From Halorubrum salipaludis (lineage in GTDB: Archaea > Halobacteriota > Halobacteria > Halobacteriales > Haloferacaceae), in NCBI RefSeq assembly GCF_002286985.1, contig NZ_NSKC01000010.1, forward strand, positions 52,672 through 116,671: DNA of 64,000 nt, read 5' to 3'. Of the stretch, positions 43,082-51,338 are shown piece after piece; the stretch's first letter is position 1, and each line of letters starts with the position of its first letter. The position numbers were made by a program, and so were the translations under genes. The notes under the pieces are model-generated. The model worked only from the letters and a program-made list of their open reading frames with translations. It searched no databases and had not been told where the DNA came from.

Positions 43082-44854
43082 TTATGACGATTGGATCAGC
43101 TCGTCCAATTCATCCACAATCCACCCACCAGTAGCCCCCTTTGCAACAATTTCGTGACGAACTCCATCGTTGTACACTAACTCTAGCTCCCGGTGATATT
43201 CCGGCCCAGAGCGCCCCTCAATCATCGCCTCCAGACACCGTAACATGAACTCACTATACTTCCACGGCAATGATCCCTCTTCATACTCTCTCAAGTCGCT
43301 ACACCTCGTGAATAGGATTTCCGTGATATACTTCTTGAACTGGTGTGGAATCTCTTCAGTCGTCAGAATCTCTTGGTGACACGACAACATAATCTCTACT
43401 GCCGACTTAGGAATGGTTCCACCTCGATCTCGCCGATACGATTCTAGCGCTATGAATTCGTCAAAGTCACCATCCTCATCCTTCACATCATACTCGTCGT
43501 TTTTAACCAGCCGCTCCATAATCCGGAGTAAATCTCCCATGTTACTGATCATCTCATACATTAATCGGGAGTAGTCGTTCGGCCATTCGCTATCTGGATC
43601 AGTTTCCTCCGTATTCTCGTAGTTCTCGCACATTAGGCGCGTCATCGATTCGTAATAATACAACCACATATGCCAGTCAATTCGCTGGTAGAACGCCTCA
43701 CGCACCATAATATCAAAGAAACTGATGGCGATGAAGAGCGGGTCGTTAAACACGTAGTCCTTCGAGCGATTCACGGATGTCAACCGCTGAGCGTTGTACT
43801 TATCGTAGTCCTTCGTTCCCTGATCGCGCAGCATCTCTTTGGCCGTATCCCCGACCGGCTTGTACGCATCTAATTCCTCAGCACGAGAGCAATCCGAGAA
43901 CAACGCATGCAACAACCGATTATCGGGATCAACTCGATATCGGTAGATCCCGTCCATCGACATATTATTCGAGATTTCTTGATACAGCAAGCTGTTTTCT
44001 TCTCGAAGGAGCGTTGTGAGGTACTGGTGCGTAACGTCTCGACGCCGAAACCCGTCGAGGTCGGTGTCTAAGATGATGTCAATCCCGAGCCCAGGGTCAA
44101 GAATTGGGTGTTTAGCGCCGAATTCAGGGTCCAACAGCAGAGTTTCTGTGTAACTGGAGGCGCCTTCTGCCGAGTCTGCAAGCCGGTACCGTAGCGCTGC
44201 GAGGTAGTATGTTGCTTGCCGACGCTTCAGTTCAAAGCTGTCTCGTACACGCTCACGAGCAGTTTGCTCTGCGTTATCTTCCTCTACATATTTGATCAAA
44301 GGCGAAGAGTCATCGAGTTCTTCTGCTTCTTCTTCAGTCTCGATAAGGGTGTGTGTGACTGTAATATCGATGTCTCGCCATTGTTGTTCACTCGGTGGAG
44401 TGGGTTTCTTCGGGTGGTCGATAAGGGGTGTATAGTTGTCCCGAAGCACTTCCACGAGCGTAGCGTATTCGCCCCGGTTGTAGAGGTCTCGAAGTGTGGA
44501 TAAGAGCATTTGTTCGTTGCGAATACGCACGCTTTTGCTTAGGAAGACTCCGAGGAATATGCCCATGATCGTGATGGCCGCAGCTAACTGGATGAATTCG
44601 ATTTCGAGAGCAGTGATTTCGATAGGGGATTGTGTGTAAGAGGTAGTCAGGCTCCAAAGTGTGGTATTGTCGGTGTTCTGTAAGTAGATGCTTCTGGCGT
44701 AGCTCGCTAGAACGGTCAGTCCGAGAGCTGTGAGAAGGGCTGCAAAAGGTTTGTTCCAGAGTGTATAGGTAACTCGGAGCTGTCGATAACGCGGTAGAAC
44801 GCTGTAGATGGCGACAATGGTGGCGAAAAGTGTGAATATAAATAATTCCGCCAT
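43082..44854 (-). CDS. Membrane-anchored orphan protein, possible defence gene
   Basis: 590 residues. Three hydrophobic helices near the N terminus (about 3-22, 37-56 and 87-108) are followed by about 480 soluble, mostly helical, acidic residues with no motif I can place. Base composition is clearly more AT-rich than in neighbouring genes, and codons ending in A or T are frequent, which suggests recent acquisition. It is alone, convergent with the transfer operon and followed upstream by a repeat-rich region. A membrane-bound effector of an anti-phage system is possible but only from its context. Confidence 0.65.
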   Translation of the reverse strand: MAELFIFTLFATIVAIYSVLPRYRQLRVTYTLWNKPFAALLTALGLTVLASYARSIYLQNTDNTTLWSLTTSYTQSPIEITALEIEFIQLAAAITIMGIFLGVFLSKSVRIRNEQMLLSTLRDLYNRGEYATLVEVLRDNYTPLIDHPKKPTPPSEQQWRDIDITVTHTLIETEEEAEELDDSSPLIKYVEEDNAEQTARERVRDSFELKRRQATYYLAALRYRLADSAEGASSYTETLLLDPEFGAKHPILDPGLGIDIILDTDLDGFRRRDVTHQYLTTLLREENSLLYQEISNNMSMDGIYRYRVDPDNRLLHALFSDCSRAEELDAYKPVGDTAKEMLRDQGTKDYDKYNAQRLTSVNRSKDYVFNDPLFIAISFFDIMVREAFYQRIDWHMWLYYYESMTRLMCENYENTEETDPDSEWPNDYSRLMYEMISNMGDLLRIMERLVKNDEYDVKDEDGDFDEFIALESYRRDRGGTIPKSAVEIMLSCHQEILTTEEIPHQFKKYITEILFTRCSDLREYEEGSLPWKYSEFMLRCLEAMIEGRSGPEYHRELELVYNDGVRHEIVAKGATGGWIVDELDELIQSS

Positions 44855-45257
44855 TTTCCAGGGAGTGGTTCTCGAGGTTTATTAACTGTAAGTATTTGCA
44901 CAGCCGTCTATCCAGCGACAATCAGATGGAACATCAAGCAAGATACGCGCCCCGTGTTCAGCACGTCAGCTGAAACCCATCAAAACAGATGAATTATAAG
45001 AATTTCCTAGATAGTAGAAACAGATCCACTATAACCCCGTCGAGCAATTGTCAGCGTCTAACACGGCCGAAATCGAGGGAATCGGGGATATTCCACAATT
45101 CGAAGTGCCGAGTCGGAGGGTCTTGAGAGGTTCAGTCCAGGTGAAGCAACGGTTCCAAGTTATCCAGATACGGCCGTAATCACCTTCGTTACCCTGCCGT
45201 CGAGCAATTTTTGAGATTACGGCATTACTCCGGAACTCGTCGAGGTATCTTCTACCG

Positions 45258-45296
45258 CCTCAAATCGGCCCGACGGGGTTCTTCTTCGATTTGAGG
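45258..45296. repeat. Perfect 10-base inverted repeat CCTCAAATCG
   Basis: Arms at 45258-45267 and 45287-45296 with a 19-base spacer, followed 15 bases later by a second unrelated perfect inverted repeat. Arm length and spacer resemble the TTAACCAACA family elsewhere in the window. Confidence 0.5.
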
Positions 45297-45310
45297 GCGT
45301 CATATTGTCT

Positions 45311-45351
45311 TGCATATCGCGGTTTTCGTCCAAAGAAAGAGGCGATATGCA
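45311..45351. repeat. Perfect 10-base inverted repeat TGCATATCGC
   Basis: Arms at 45311-45320 and 45342-45351 with a 21-base spacer. It lies between the CCTCAAATCG repeat and the start of the gene at 45515. It could be an operator or an origin element. Confidence 0.5.
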
Positions 45352-45467
45352 GTGTGCGAAGGCCGCCGGCTCTCTCAGGCCGAGGGGCCCATCACAGGGG
45401 TAGCGGAATTACGGAATTATCAGATTTAGCGCATTGGTTGACAGGGTGCGTTTCGGTGGGGTCTGTT

Positions 45468-45491
45468 GCCCCCGCGAGGGGGTGGCGGGGC
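45468..45491 (+). promoter_or_regulatory. Leader hairpin, GA-n-GGGT loop family, copy 1
   Basis: Stem of about seven pairs with a bulged G on the 3' side, closed by C-G around the loop GAGGGGGT, 23 bases before ATG 45515. Member of a ten-copy family in 45-64 kb, all on the plus strand before start codons. Confidence 0.55.
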
Positions 45492-45514
45492 GCATCACGT
45501 GCCCCCGATAGACG

Positions 45515-45955
45515 ATGGCTTCGGAACAACGCAGCAGGGAACGAGCAGCGGATCATGCAGGAACTACCTCCGACGATGAGGCGCCGTGGGCGGACCTCGA
45601 GATGGCGGTTCCGACCGACCGGGATCACGCGTCGGTCGTCGCCCTCGTGGAGTGTGCCCTCGTCGAGCTCACACACGAGGCTGTGGGCGCCGTCTTCGTC
45701 TCCCGCCAGTTCGGGCGGTCGACGCGGACGCAGTACGTCGCCGCCGACGACGTCGGCGAGCAGTTCCAGAAACGGCACTTCGACGACCGGCTTGGCTGGC
45801 ACGAGACCACTGTCCCTCGACGAACCGTTCGCGACGAGCTCATCACCCAGCTCACGCGGTCGGTCTCAACGCCGGCAGAGGGGGCAGGTGAGAGAGCAGC
45901 CAGCGAGCCAGACACCTTCGTCGTGAAGCCAGTTCGAGAGCTCCGAACGCCGTAG
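45515..45955 (+). CDS. Hypothetical acidic plasmid protein
   Basis: 146 residues. A disordered acidic N terminus (1-28) precedes a compact region: ASVVALVECALVELTHEAVGAVFVSRQFG then a strand-like RTQYVAADDVGEQFQKRHF. The tail is again charged. No family recognised. It follows the repeat-rich non-coding region and is preceded by a GA-n-GGGT leader hairpin shared with nine other genes, so it may belong to a common regulon. Confidence 0.6.
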   Translation: MASEQRSRERAADHAGTTSDDEAPWADLEMAVPTDRDHASVVALVECALVELTHEAVGAVFVSRQFGRSTRTQYVAADDVGEQFQKRHFDDRLGWHETTVPRRTVRDELITQLTRSVSTPAEGAGERAASEPDTFVVKPVRELRTP

Positions 45956-45964
45956 CAGCTAGCC

Positions 45965-46006
45965 TTAACCAACACGCCGAACCGATACCGGCACAGTGTT
46001 GGTTAA
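45965..46006. repeat. TTAACCAACA inverted repeat, copy 2
   Basis: Arms TTAACCAACA (45965-45974) and TGTTGGTTAA (45997-46006) with a 22-base spacer. It lies nine bases after the stop of the 45515 gene and 131 bases before the nuclease gene at 46138, matching copy 1 in arm sequence exactly. Either an operator for the nuclease or a shared terminator-like element. Confidence 0.6.
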
Positions 46007-46137
46007 CGCTGGGGCTGGATCCACTCCCTCGCCCCCACCCACCGCCCGACTCCTCGAGTGAGTGAATCCTGGCGACCGGTCGGCTCGAATGGCCGTCGCG
46101 ACGGGTTTTATCGGGCCACTATTCGTCGAGAGCGAGT

Positions 46138-46683
46138 ATGGTCGTCGTCGAGGAGCTCACCAAACTGAGCGAGCGCCGTACCCAAACCTCGTCCGAGGCG
46201 TTTCCGGATGATTCGTTGGCGTCGATTCGGTCGGCTGTCGAGGCCGTCCCAGCAAGCGTCTTCGACGGCTCGACGAAACACACAGAGGTCGGTGGGTTCG
46301 ATGCCGCGATCGCCGACGGGCTCTCGCAGTACGAGTACGAAGGGGACGCCACCGGCGGCTACAACCCGAACTGCAAGCTCTGGTCGCATCAGGGGTTTAA
46401 CTACAGCGTCGACCTCTACGACGCCGACGCCCGCATCGCCATCGAGGTCGAGAAGAGCGAGCGGAAGAACGTCAGCGACGACCTCCTGAAGTTCCAAAAG
46501 GGGTACCGCACCCAGAAGGACGGCCGGCCGAAGATCGAGTTCGGCTGTCTGGTGGTGCCGGTGAACTATCTCGGCCGGCATAACCTCTACCAGCATAGCC
46601 TGACAAAGCTCGACTTCATGAAGGGCGTCCTGTTCATCGACGACGTCGCCGTCATCGGCTATCGCGACCCCAGACCGGACTGA
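46138..46683 (+). CDS. Restriction-endonuclease-like (PD-(D/E)xK) protein
   Basis: 181 residues, size of a type II restriction enzyme. The core VDLYDADARIAIEVEKSERKN has D92 and E103-V-E105-K106, the spacing of a PD-(D/E)xK site, and the segment ERKNVSDDLLKFQKGY recalls BglII/BstYI-type enzymes. The C-terminal part FGCLVVPVNYLGR gives core strands. No methyltransferase lies beside it, so it may act on modified or foreign DNA, or nick plasmid DNA in transfer. An inverted repeat operator candidate lies upstream. Confidence 0.65.
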   Translation: MVVVEELTKLSERRTQTSSEAFPDDSLASIRSAVEAVPASVFDGSTKHTEVGGFDAAIADGLSQYEYEGDATGGYNPNCKLWSHQGFNYSVDLYDADARIAIEVEKSERKNVSDDLLKFQKGYRTQKDGRPKIEFGCLVVPVNYLGRHNLYQHSLTKLDFMKGVLFIDDVAVIGYRDPRPD

Positions 46684-46722
46684 AGCTGTCCGTCTTGACT
46701 GTTTATCGGCGCCGGAAGGCGT

Positions 46723-46746
46723 GCAGCGCGCGACAGTGTGCGCTGC
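46723..46746 (+). promoter_or_regulatory. Leader hairpin, GA-n-GGGT family, diverged copy 2
   Basis: Seven-pair perfect stem GCAGCGC/GCGCTGC with loop GCGACAGTGT, ten bases before ATG 46757. The loop differs most from the family but keeps GACAG-GT closed by C-G. The stem sequence is entirely different from copy 1, so the structure rather than sequence is kept. Confidence 0.4.
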
Positions 46747-46756
46747 GTGACTCACC

Positions 46757-47046
46757 ATGCCTGGTCCCGATCCGCACGACGACACGAGTCGCGACTACGA
46801 ACGGTTCGAGAAAGAACAGCTCGCCCAGGACCGCGACGCCACCAGCGTCGACACGGCGGACATCGACGACACGACGGCCCAGCGCCTGGTCAGCGACCTC
46901 GTCGACGCGGACGTCGTCACTCCGGTTCCTGAAGACCAAGTTCTGGTTCACGAGCCGAGCGGTACCACGTTCGACTCGATGACACAGCTGGCCGTCTTCC
47001 ACCGTGGCTGGACGGCCGGCCGCGACGCCGACGGGGAGGGCGAGTG
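46757..47046 (+). CDS. Small hypothetical protein
   Basis: 96 residues, acidic. The N-terminal half is a charged helix with many Asp (DRDATSVDTADIDD), the C-terminal half has strands (VLVHEPSGTTFDSMTQLAVFHRGW). It stops at a TGATG overlap with the zinc-ribbon gene. No function recognised. A leader hairpin precedes it. Confidence 0.6.
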
Positions 47047-47382
47047 ATGCAGCAGACGCTCACTGGTTGTGCCTTCTGCGACGCCCCGCCCGGCACCGAG
47101 ACTGGCGAGGCCCATACCTGGGGGCAGGACGAACGGGTCACCCATCCGATCTGTGTCGACTGTGCGATTCAGACGCGGCCGGATCCCGACGAGCGCGATC
47201 ACGTCGCCTGTGACGGCTGTGGGCTGGTCGTCGACACGCTCGCGGCACTCACGCGGTTCCGGGTGGAACTCGGGCATCTGGAAGGCCCGTTGCAGTTGTG
47301 CGCCCGCTGTAGTCCGGGTGGGCTCGCGACGTACTGGACGCGAGACCTCGAGGAGCATCTCGTCGCGGCGCCGGCGGAGTGA
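47047..47382 (+). CDS. Zinc-ribbon protein
   Basis: 111 residues starting at the ATG of a TGATG overlap. Four cysteine pairs are visible: CAFC, CVDC, CDGC and CARC, enough for two zinc ribbons. Between them are GEAHTWGQDERVTHPI and a strand-rich stretch. Such small zinc proteins are frequent on haloarchaeal plasmids and may bind nucleic acid or protein. It probably forms an operon with the preceding gene. Confidence 0.62.
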   Translation: MQQTLTGCAFCDAPPGTETGEAHTWGQDERVTHPICVDCAIQTRPDPDERDHVACDGCGLVVDTLAALTRFRVELGHLEGPLQLCARCSPGGLATYWTRDLEEHLVAAPAE

Positions 47383-47431
47383 CCCCAACACTCTTTACTG
47401 ATTCGCTGTAAACTGTAATCAAGAAGGAATC

Positions 47432-48025
47432 GTGTCACGCACCTCAAACCGCGCCGACGGCGACATCGTCCAGGACTTCCTCTCGGTCGCGGACCTCCTC
47501 GAGGAGCCACAGCTCGCCCAGCTGTACGCGTACCTTGCTCGGGAGGGCGAGGCAACCGTCCAGGACGTGATGGACGACCTCGAGCTCGCCCAGGGGACCG
47601 CCTACAGCTACGTCAACCGGCTCGTCGACGCCGGCGTCGTCGACGTCACCGACGACGAGCAGCCACGCCGGTACGCTGCTCGGGAGATCGACCTGACCGT
47701 GACGACGGCTGCCGGCGACCGCGAGTACACGATCACGCCGGCGCTGATCGACGCCGTTGGCCGCCGCGAGACGGACGCCGACATCGACACCTACATCGAC
47801 CGCCACGGCGTCGCCGGCCTCGCGACCGCGCTCACCTACGCCGTCGCCCGTGAACGCGGCGAGGTGACCCACCGGCTGATGGCTGAGGATCTGGACATCT
47901 CGCCGCTGGCTGCGGAGATGATCTTGCAGGCGCTCCGGCCCGTCGTTCACGAACACTACGACATCGAGGAGGGAGGGGCAGGACTCGACGAGTTGGACGT
48001 CGGCGACGCGGCTGACGACGCGTGA
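47432..48025 (+). CDS. Winged-helix antitoxin-like regulator
   Basis: 197 residues from a GTG start. The N-terminal winged helix (about 20-85) shows QLAQLYAYLAREGEATVQDV and AQGTAYSYVNRLVDAGVVDVTDD. The C-terminal part, YTITPALIDAVGRRETDADIDTYIDRHG then a helical end, is typical of haloarchaeal proteins paired with PIN-like toxins. It overlaps the PIN-like gene by four bases (GTGA). I infer an antitoxin and autoregulator. Confidence 0.72.
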   Translation: MSRTSNRADGDIVQDFLSVADLLEEPQLAQLYAYLAREGEATVQDVMDDLELAQGTAYSYVNRLVDAGVVDVTDDEQPRRYAAREIDLTVTTAAGDREYTITPALIDAVGRRETDADIDTYIDRHGVAGLATALTYAVARERGEVTHRLMAEDLDISPLAAEMILQALRPVVHEHYDIEEGGAGLDELDVGDAADDA

Positions 48026-48606
48026 GCCGGCTCCACATCGCCGACACCGGCCTGTTCGTCGCGATGGGACAGCCGTCGAACAGCCGGTACAAGGCTGTTC
48101 GGCGATTCGCTCGCCGGAACGACGTCACCTTCGTCCTGCCCGAACGGGTGTACGAGGAGCTGACCGTCGACGAGTCCGACGTCGAGGCTCCACCCATCGA
48201 CACCGCGATCGACGAGGGCTGGGCGACGGTTGCGTCACCGTTGGAGTTCTCCGAGTCGGTCGTCTCGCGGGTGATGGATGGCGTCCAGCGGTACATCGCG
48301 AACGCCGACGACCGCCCTGCCGACGAGGTCGAGCGTGCCGACGCCGCCCTCGCGGCCCTGGCTGCCCAACACCTCAGCGCGGGGACGGCGACCGAGGTGT
48401 ACATCTACACGACGGATATCGCGGCCGGCGAGGGGGCCGAAACCGTACTCGCGAGTGAGGGGTACGGTGACTCGGTGACGTACGTGAACGGGTTCCGGTT
48501 CATCGAGGACCTGATCGCCGGTGGCAGCAGACGTTACTTCGCCTCTAAATCTCGTACGTCGAGTTCACCAGCGAGGTACTGTTCTCCCTCTCGTGTAATG
48601 TCGTAG
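48022..48606 (+). CDS. PIN-domain toxin-like protein
   Basis: 194 residues from a GTG inside the end of the upstream gene. PIN-like features: an early aspartate in IADTGLFVAMG (D8), acidic residues in LPERVYEELTVDE, then ERADAALAALAAQHL and VYIYTTDIAAGEGAETVL with further aspartates. PIN proteins are ribonucleases, often toxins. Partner of the winged-helix gene. The last 24 codons overlap a convergent PhiH-like gene and look extended, perhaps by loss of an earlier stop. Confidence 0.72.
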   Translation: MSRLHIADTGLFVAMGQPSNSRYKAVRRFARRNDVTFVLPERVYEELTVDESDVEAPPIDTAIDEGWATVASPLEFSESVVSRVMDGVQRYIANADDRPADEVERADAALAALAAQHLSAGTATEVYIYTTDIAAGEGAETVLASEGYGDSVTYVNGFRFIEDLIAGGSRRYFASKSRTSSSPARYCSPSRVMS

Positions 48607-48794
48607 ACACCGTTGCCGAGGTGGACAACGAGACCGTATTTGACCAGCGTCTTGCAGCGGGCGTTGATGTGTTGCCGAGAAAAACGCACACGGTCGCTGT
48701 CAGCCATTTCCTTCGGGGTGTCGGGCCCTTCTTCAGAAAGATGCTCCAGAATACGGTCATCGGCGCGAGACATCCAGTCGGCGTCAAAGCGCAT
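48534..48794 (-). CDS. PhiH-like winged-helix repressor
   Basis: 86 residues from ATG 48794. WMSRADDRILEHLSEEGPDTPKEM then VRFSRQHINARCKTLVKYGLVVHLGNGVYDITREGEQYL is the winged helix of the haloarchaeal phage PhiH repressor family. It overlaps the 3' end of the PIN-like gene by 73 bases in convergent orientation. It is a candidate regulator of plasmid genes, including those with the TTAACCAACA repeats. Confidence 0.78.
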   Translation of the reverse strand: MRFDADWMSRADDRILEHLSEEGPDTPKEMADSDRVRFSRQHINARCKTLVKYGLVVHLGNGVYDITREGEQYLAGELDVRDLEAK

Positions 48795-48915
48795 GGTCAC
48801 TTCTGGTTGCGCCGATGCTATCCCGAACGCGATAAGTCAATCAAAGAAGCGAGCAGCAACTGTGGTTGACTCCCAATGTTTTAACGGCTATCCACCCTAC
48901 TCCACGAGTATTGAG

Positions 48916-49158
48916 ATGGACCAGTCCTCACCACAAACCCTTACCGTAGAGATTATCGAGGCCTTGGAATCGTATGGGGTTGACCGCGACCAGTACCAGT
49001 TGTACGACTATATTGATGCCGGGGCACTTGAGCAGCTGGTAGGCGGATCCAGTAGAGCTGTCGAGGTTTGCATGGCTGTCGAGGGGATTCAGCTCACAGT
49101 TACAGGGGATGGTGTCGAAATCATCGATCCCGAGGGTGGGTATGAAAAGGACCAATAG
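48916..49158 (+). CDS. HalOD1-type output domain protein
   Basis: 80 residues. TVEIIEALESYGVDRDQYQLYDYIDAGALEQLVG followed by VCMAVEGIQLTVTGDGVEIID is the pattern of the haloarchaeal HalOD1 domain, a small output module in signal transduction. It lies 125 bases upstream of a sensor histidine kinase on the same strand, so they may work in one pathway. Confidence 0.78.
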   Translation: MDQSSPQTLTVEIIEALESYGVDRDQYQLYDYIDAGALEQLVGGSSRAVEVCMAVEGIQLTVTGDGVEIIDPEGGYEKDQ

Positions 49159-49283
49159 CATGCCGTCTGTGAACCGCCAGCTGCCGGTCCGTCCGATTCC
49201 GGTTGTATCTGGTGTGAGGCGTGGAATCACGTCCGTTCCTCAATCAGGCAAATTATGAATCTAGAACCTGCTACATATTCCAG

Positions 49284-51191
49284 ATGAGGGATTGGTCTCG
49301 GACAGTGAGTCAATGGTCGGTCGCCATTCTTGGATTTGGGCTTCTCCTGCTCACACTCGCCCGAGCCGCGACAGACACCGACGATCCCCTTATCGACTTC
49401 ATTGAGGTAGCGGCCCCGTTCGTCGTCGGTATCGGGCTCATCGTCGGCGGGATATGGCTCACCAGAACGTCACCAGTGGCCCGTATCAGACAACTTTCGA
49501 AGTGGACGCTGGGCGGCGCCATCGTCGGCGTGGCCGTCAACCTCTGGTTCGTCTTCATCATCTCGCTGGAACAGGTCCCAGCCGGTGAACCGGTCGTGTT
49601 GAATCTCAATGGCGCTGGCATCTTCATGGCCGCCGGTGTACTTCTCGGCTACTATGCGACGGGACTGCAAGCGCGGGAAAACCAACTCGAACTGTCGAAG
49701 AACCGCTTCCGAGCGCTCACAGAGAACTCGTCGTTCGCGGTCATCTCGATCGATAAGAATAGTACAATTCGGTACGCGAACGATGCGACTGAAGTCCTTT
49801 TCGGCTATCCCACCACGGACCTCGTCGGCGAACCGCTGACGAAGCTGATGCCCGCCCGATTCCGTGAAGCGCATCTCGAGGGGCTGTCTCAATACCGCTC
49901 CCAGGGGACCCGAACTGTCGACTGGGACGGCCTCGAATTGGCCGGGCTACGTGCCGACGGCGAGGAATTCCCCGTCGAAATCAGTTTCGGCGAATACGTC
50001 GTGGCCGACGATCACCTCTTCACGGGCGTCATTCAGGACATCTCCGACCGAAAAGCAGCCGAGCAGCAGCTCCGTGACCACACGTCGAAAGTCACACAGT
50101 TACACGAGGTTGCAACCGAGATCACCAGCGCAGCATCCACAGAACAGGTGTATCAACGCACTGCAGACGGGGTCGTTGACGTCTTCCCGGCGGCTGTCGC
50201 CCGCGTGGCGATAGCGGACGGCGACCAGCTCGTGCTGGCCGCCAGTTCGGACCACGAGTCCCTCGAGGAGTGTCAGCCCATATCCGCAACTATCGGATAC
50301 GCGGGGCAGAGCTACCAGTCGGGTGAGGTGCTCCGACTCGACGATCTGACGGATACGCGCTCGGCAGCACAGTCCCCGCTTCAGGATGGGGGATCACTGC
50401 CGGACGCGGATCCTGTGGAGCCACGAGCACTGCTGAGCATACCCCTCGGGGAGTACGGGGTAGTACAAGCGTTTGCGCACGAGCCAGCAGCGTTCTCCGA
50501 ACGGGATGAAGAGGTCGCCGAGATGCTCGCGACGCACGTGACGACCGCCCTCCAGCGCATCGAGGCCGAGGCGACCATTCGACGCGAACGCGACCGGCTC
50601 GAAGAGTTCGCCAGCATCCTCTCGCACGACCTCCGGAATCCATTGAACGTCGCCCAAGGTCGGTTAGAGCTCATACAGATGACTGGCGAGATAGACCACG
50701 TCGAGGCCATCGACCGCGCGCTCGATCGGATGGAGCGGCTCATCGAGGATATGTTGACACTCGCTCGCGAAGGCGATGCCGTCGGTGAGACACAGCCGGT
50801 CGCGCTTCGCACACTCGCTAACCAAGCCTGGAACAACGTCGCAACTGAATCTGCCTCGCTCGAGGTCGAGTCGAGCGTCCAGATCGACGCGGATCACAGT
50901 CGACTCATCCAGGTGTTCGAGAACCTGTACCGGAACGCGATCGAACATGGCGGCGACGGGGTCACAATTCGGGTTGGCTCCCTCGACGACGGCTTCTACA
51001 TCGAAGATACTGGCCCCGGTATTCCGGAGGACGAACGAGACGACATCTTCGAGAGCGGGTACACGACCAACCAGGACGGCACCGGATTCGGGCTCGCAAT
51101 CGTCAAACGAATCGTCGAGGCCCACAGGTGGGAGATCGACGTCACAGCCGGTCGCGATGGGGGCGCCCGCTTCGAAATCTCAGACGTTTGA
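49284..51191 (+). CDS. Membrane sensor histidine kinase (PAS-GAF-HATPase)
   Basis: 635 residues from ATG 49284. Four hydrophobic helices (about 10-30, 42-60, 78-98, 110-128) precede a PAS domain (about 145-265, starting RFRALTENSSFAVISID), a GAF domain (about 285-420), the HisKA box SILSHDLRNPLNVAQG (His near 441) and a HATPase with NLYRNAIEHGG, YIEDTGPGIPEDE and TGFGLAIVKRIVE. It should autophosphorylate in response to a membrane or cytoplasmic signal. No response regulator is adjacent. A HalOD1 gene precedes it. Confidence 0.9.
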   Translation: MRDWSRTVSQWSVAILGFGLLLLTLARAATDTDDPLIDFIEVAAPFVVGIGLIVGGIWLTRTSPVARIRQLSKWTLGGAIVGVAVNLWFVFIISLEQVPAGEPVVLNLNGAGIFMAAGVLLGYYATGLQARENQLELSKNRFRALTENSSFAVISIDKNSTIRYANDATEVLFGYPTTDLVGEPLTKLMPARFREAHLEGLSQYRSQGTRTVDWDGLELAGLRADGEEFPVEISFGEYVVADDHLFTGVIQDISDRKAAEQQLRDHTSKVTQLHEVATEITSAASTEQVYQRTADGVVDVFPAAVARVAIADGDQLVLAASSDHESLEECQPISATIGYAGQSYQSGEVLRLDDLTDTRSAAQSPLQDGGSLPDADPVEPRALLSIPLGEYGVVQAFAHEPAAFSERDEEVAEMLATHVTTALQRIEAEATIRRERDRLEEFASILSHDLRNPLNVAQGRLELIQMTGEIDHVEAIDRALDRMERLIEDMLTLAREGDAVGETQPVALRTLANQAWNNVATESASLEVESSVQIDADHSRLIQVFENLYRNAIEHGGDGVTIRVGSLDDGFYIEDTGPGIPEDERDDIFESGYTTNQDGTGFGLAIVKRIVEAHRWEIDVTAGRDGGARFEISDV

Positions 51192-51338
51192 TTCAGTTCG
51201 GCATCCGGGGTGTGATGAGGAGATCTGAACGCTCGTCTCTGCCCGACATCTCGTGTCCATATACCAATATTCTAGTGAGCTCTGGAGGTAATACGGCGAC
51301 ACAATCAGTCAGTAGGTTGTGTCTCGATTGCTCTAATA

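Larger units (their letters stand above)
44855..45514. other. 660-base gene-free region with inverted and direct repeats (origin candidate)
   Basis: No convincing gene. Repeats seen: direct repeat CCGTCGAGCAATT at 45037 and 45197; inverted CCGTAATC/GATTACGG (45174 and 45215); inverted CCTCAAATCG/CGATTTGAGG (45258 and 45287); inverted TGCATATCGC/GCGATATGCA (45311 and 45342); tandem CGGAATTA at 45404 and 45412. The left 300 bases are AT-rich. The region lies near the primase genes, upstream of backbone genes. Replication origin, oriT or a regulatory hub are candidates. No Orc1 gene accompanies it. Confidence 0.5.
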
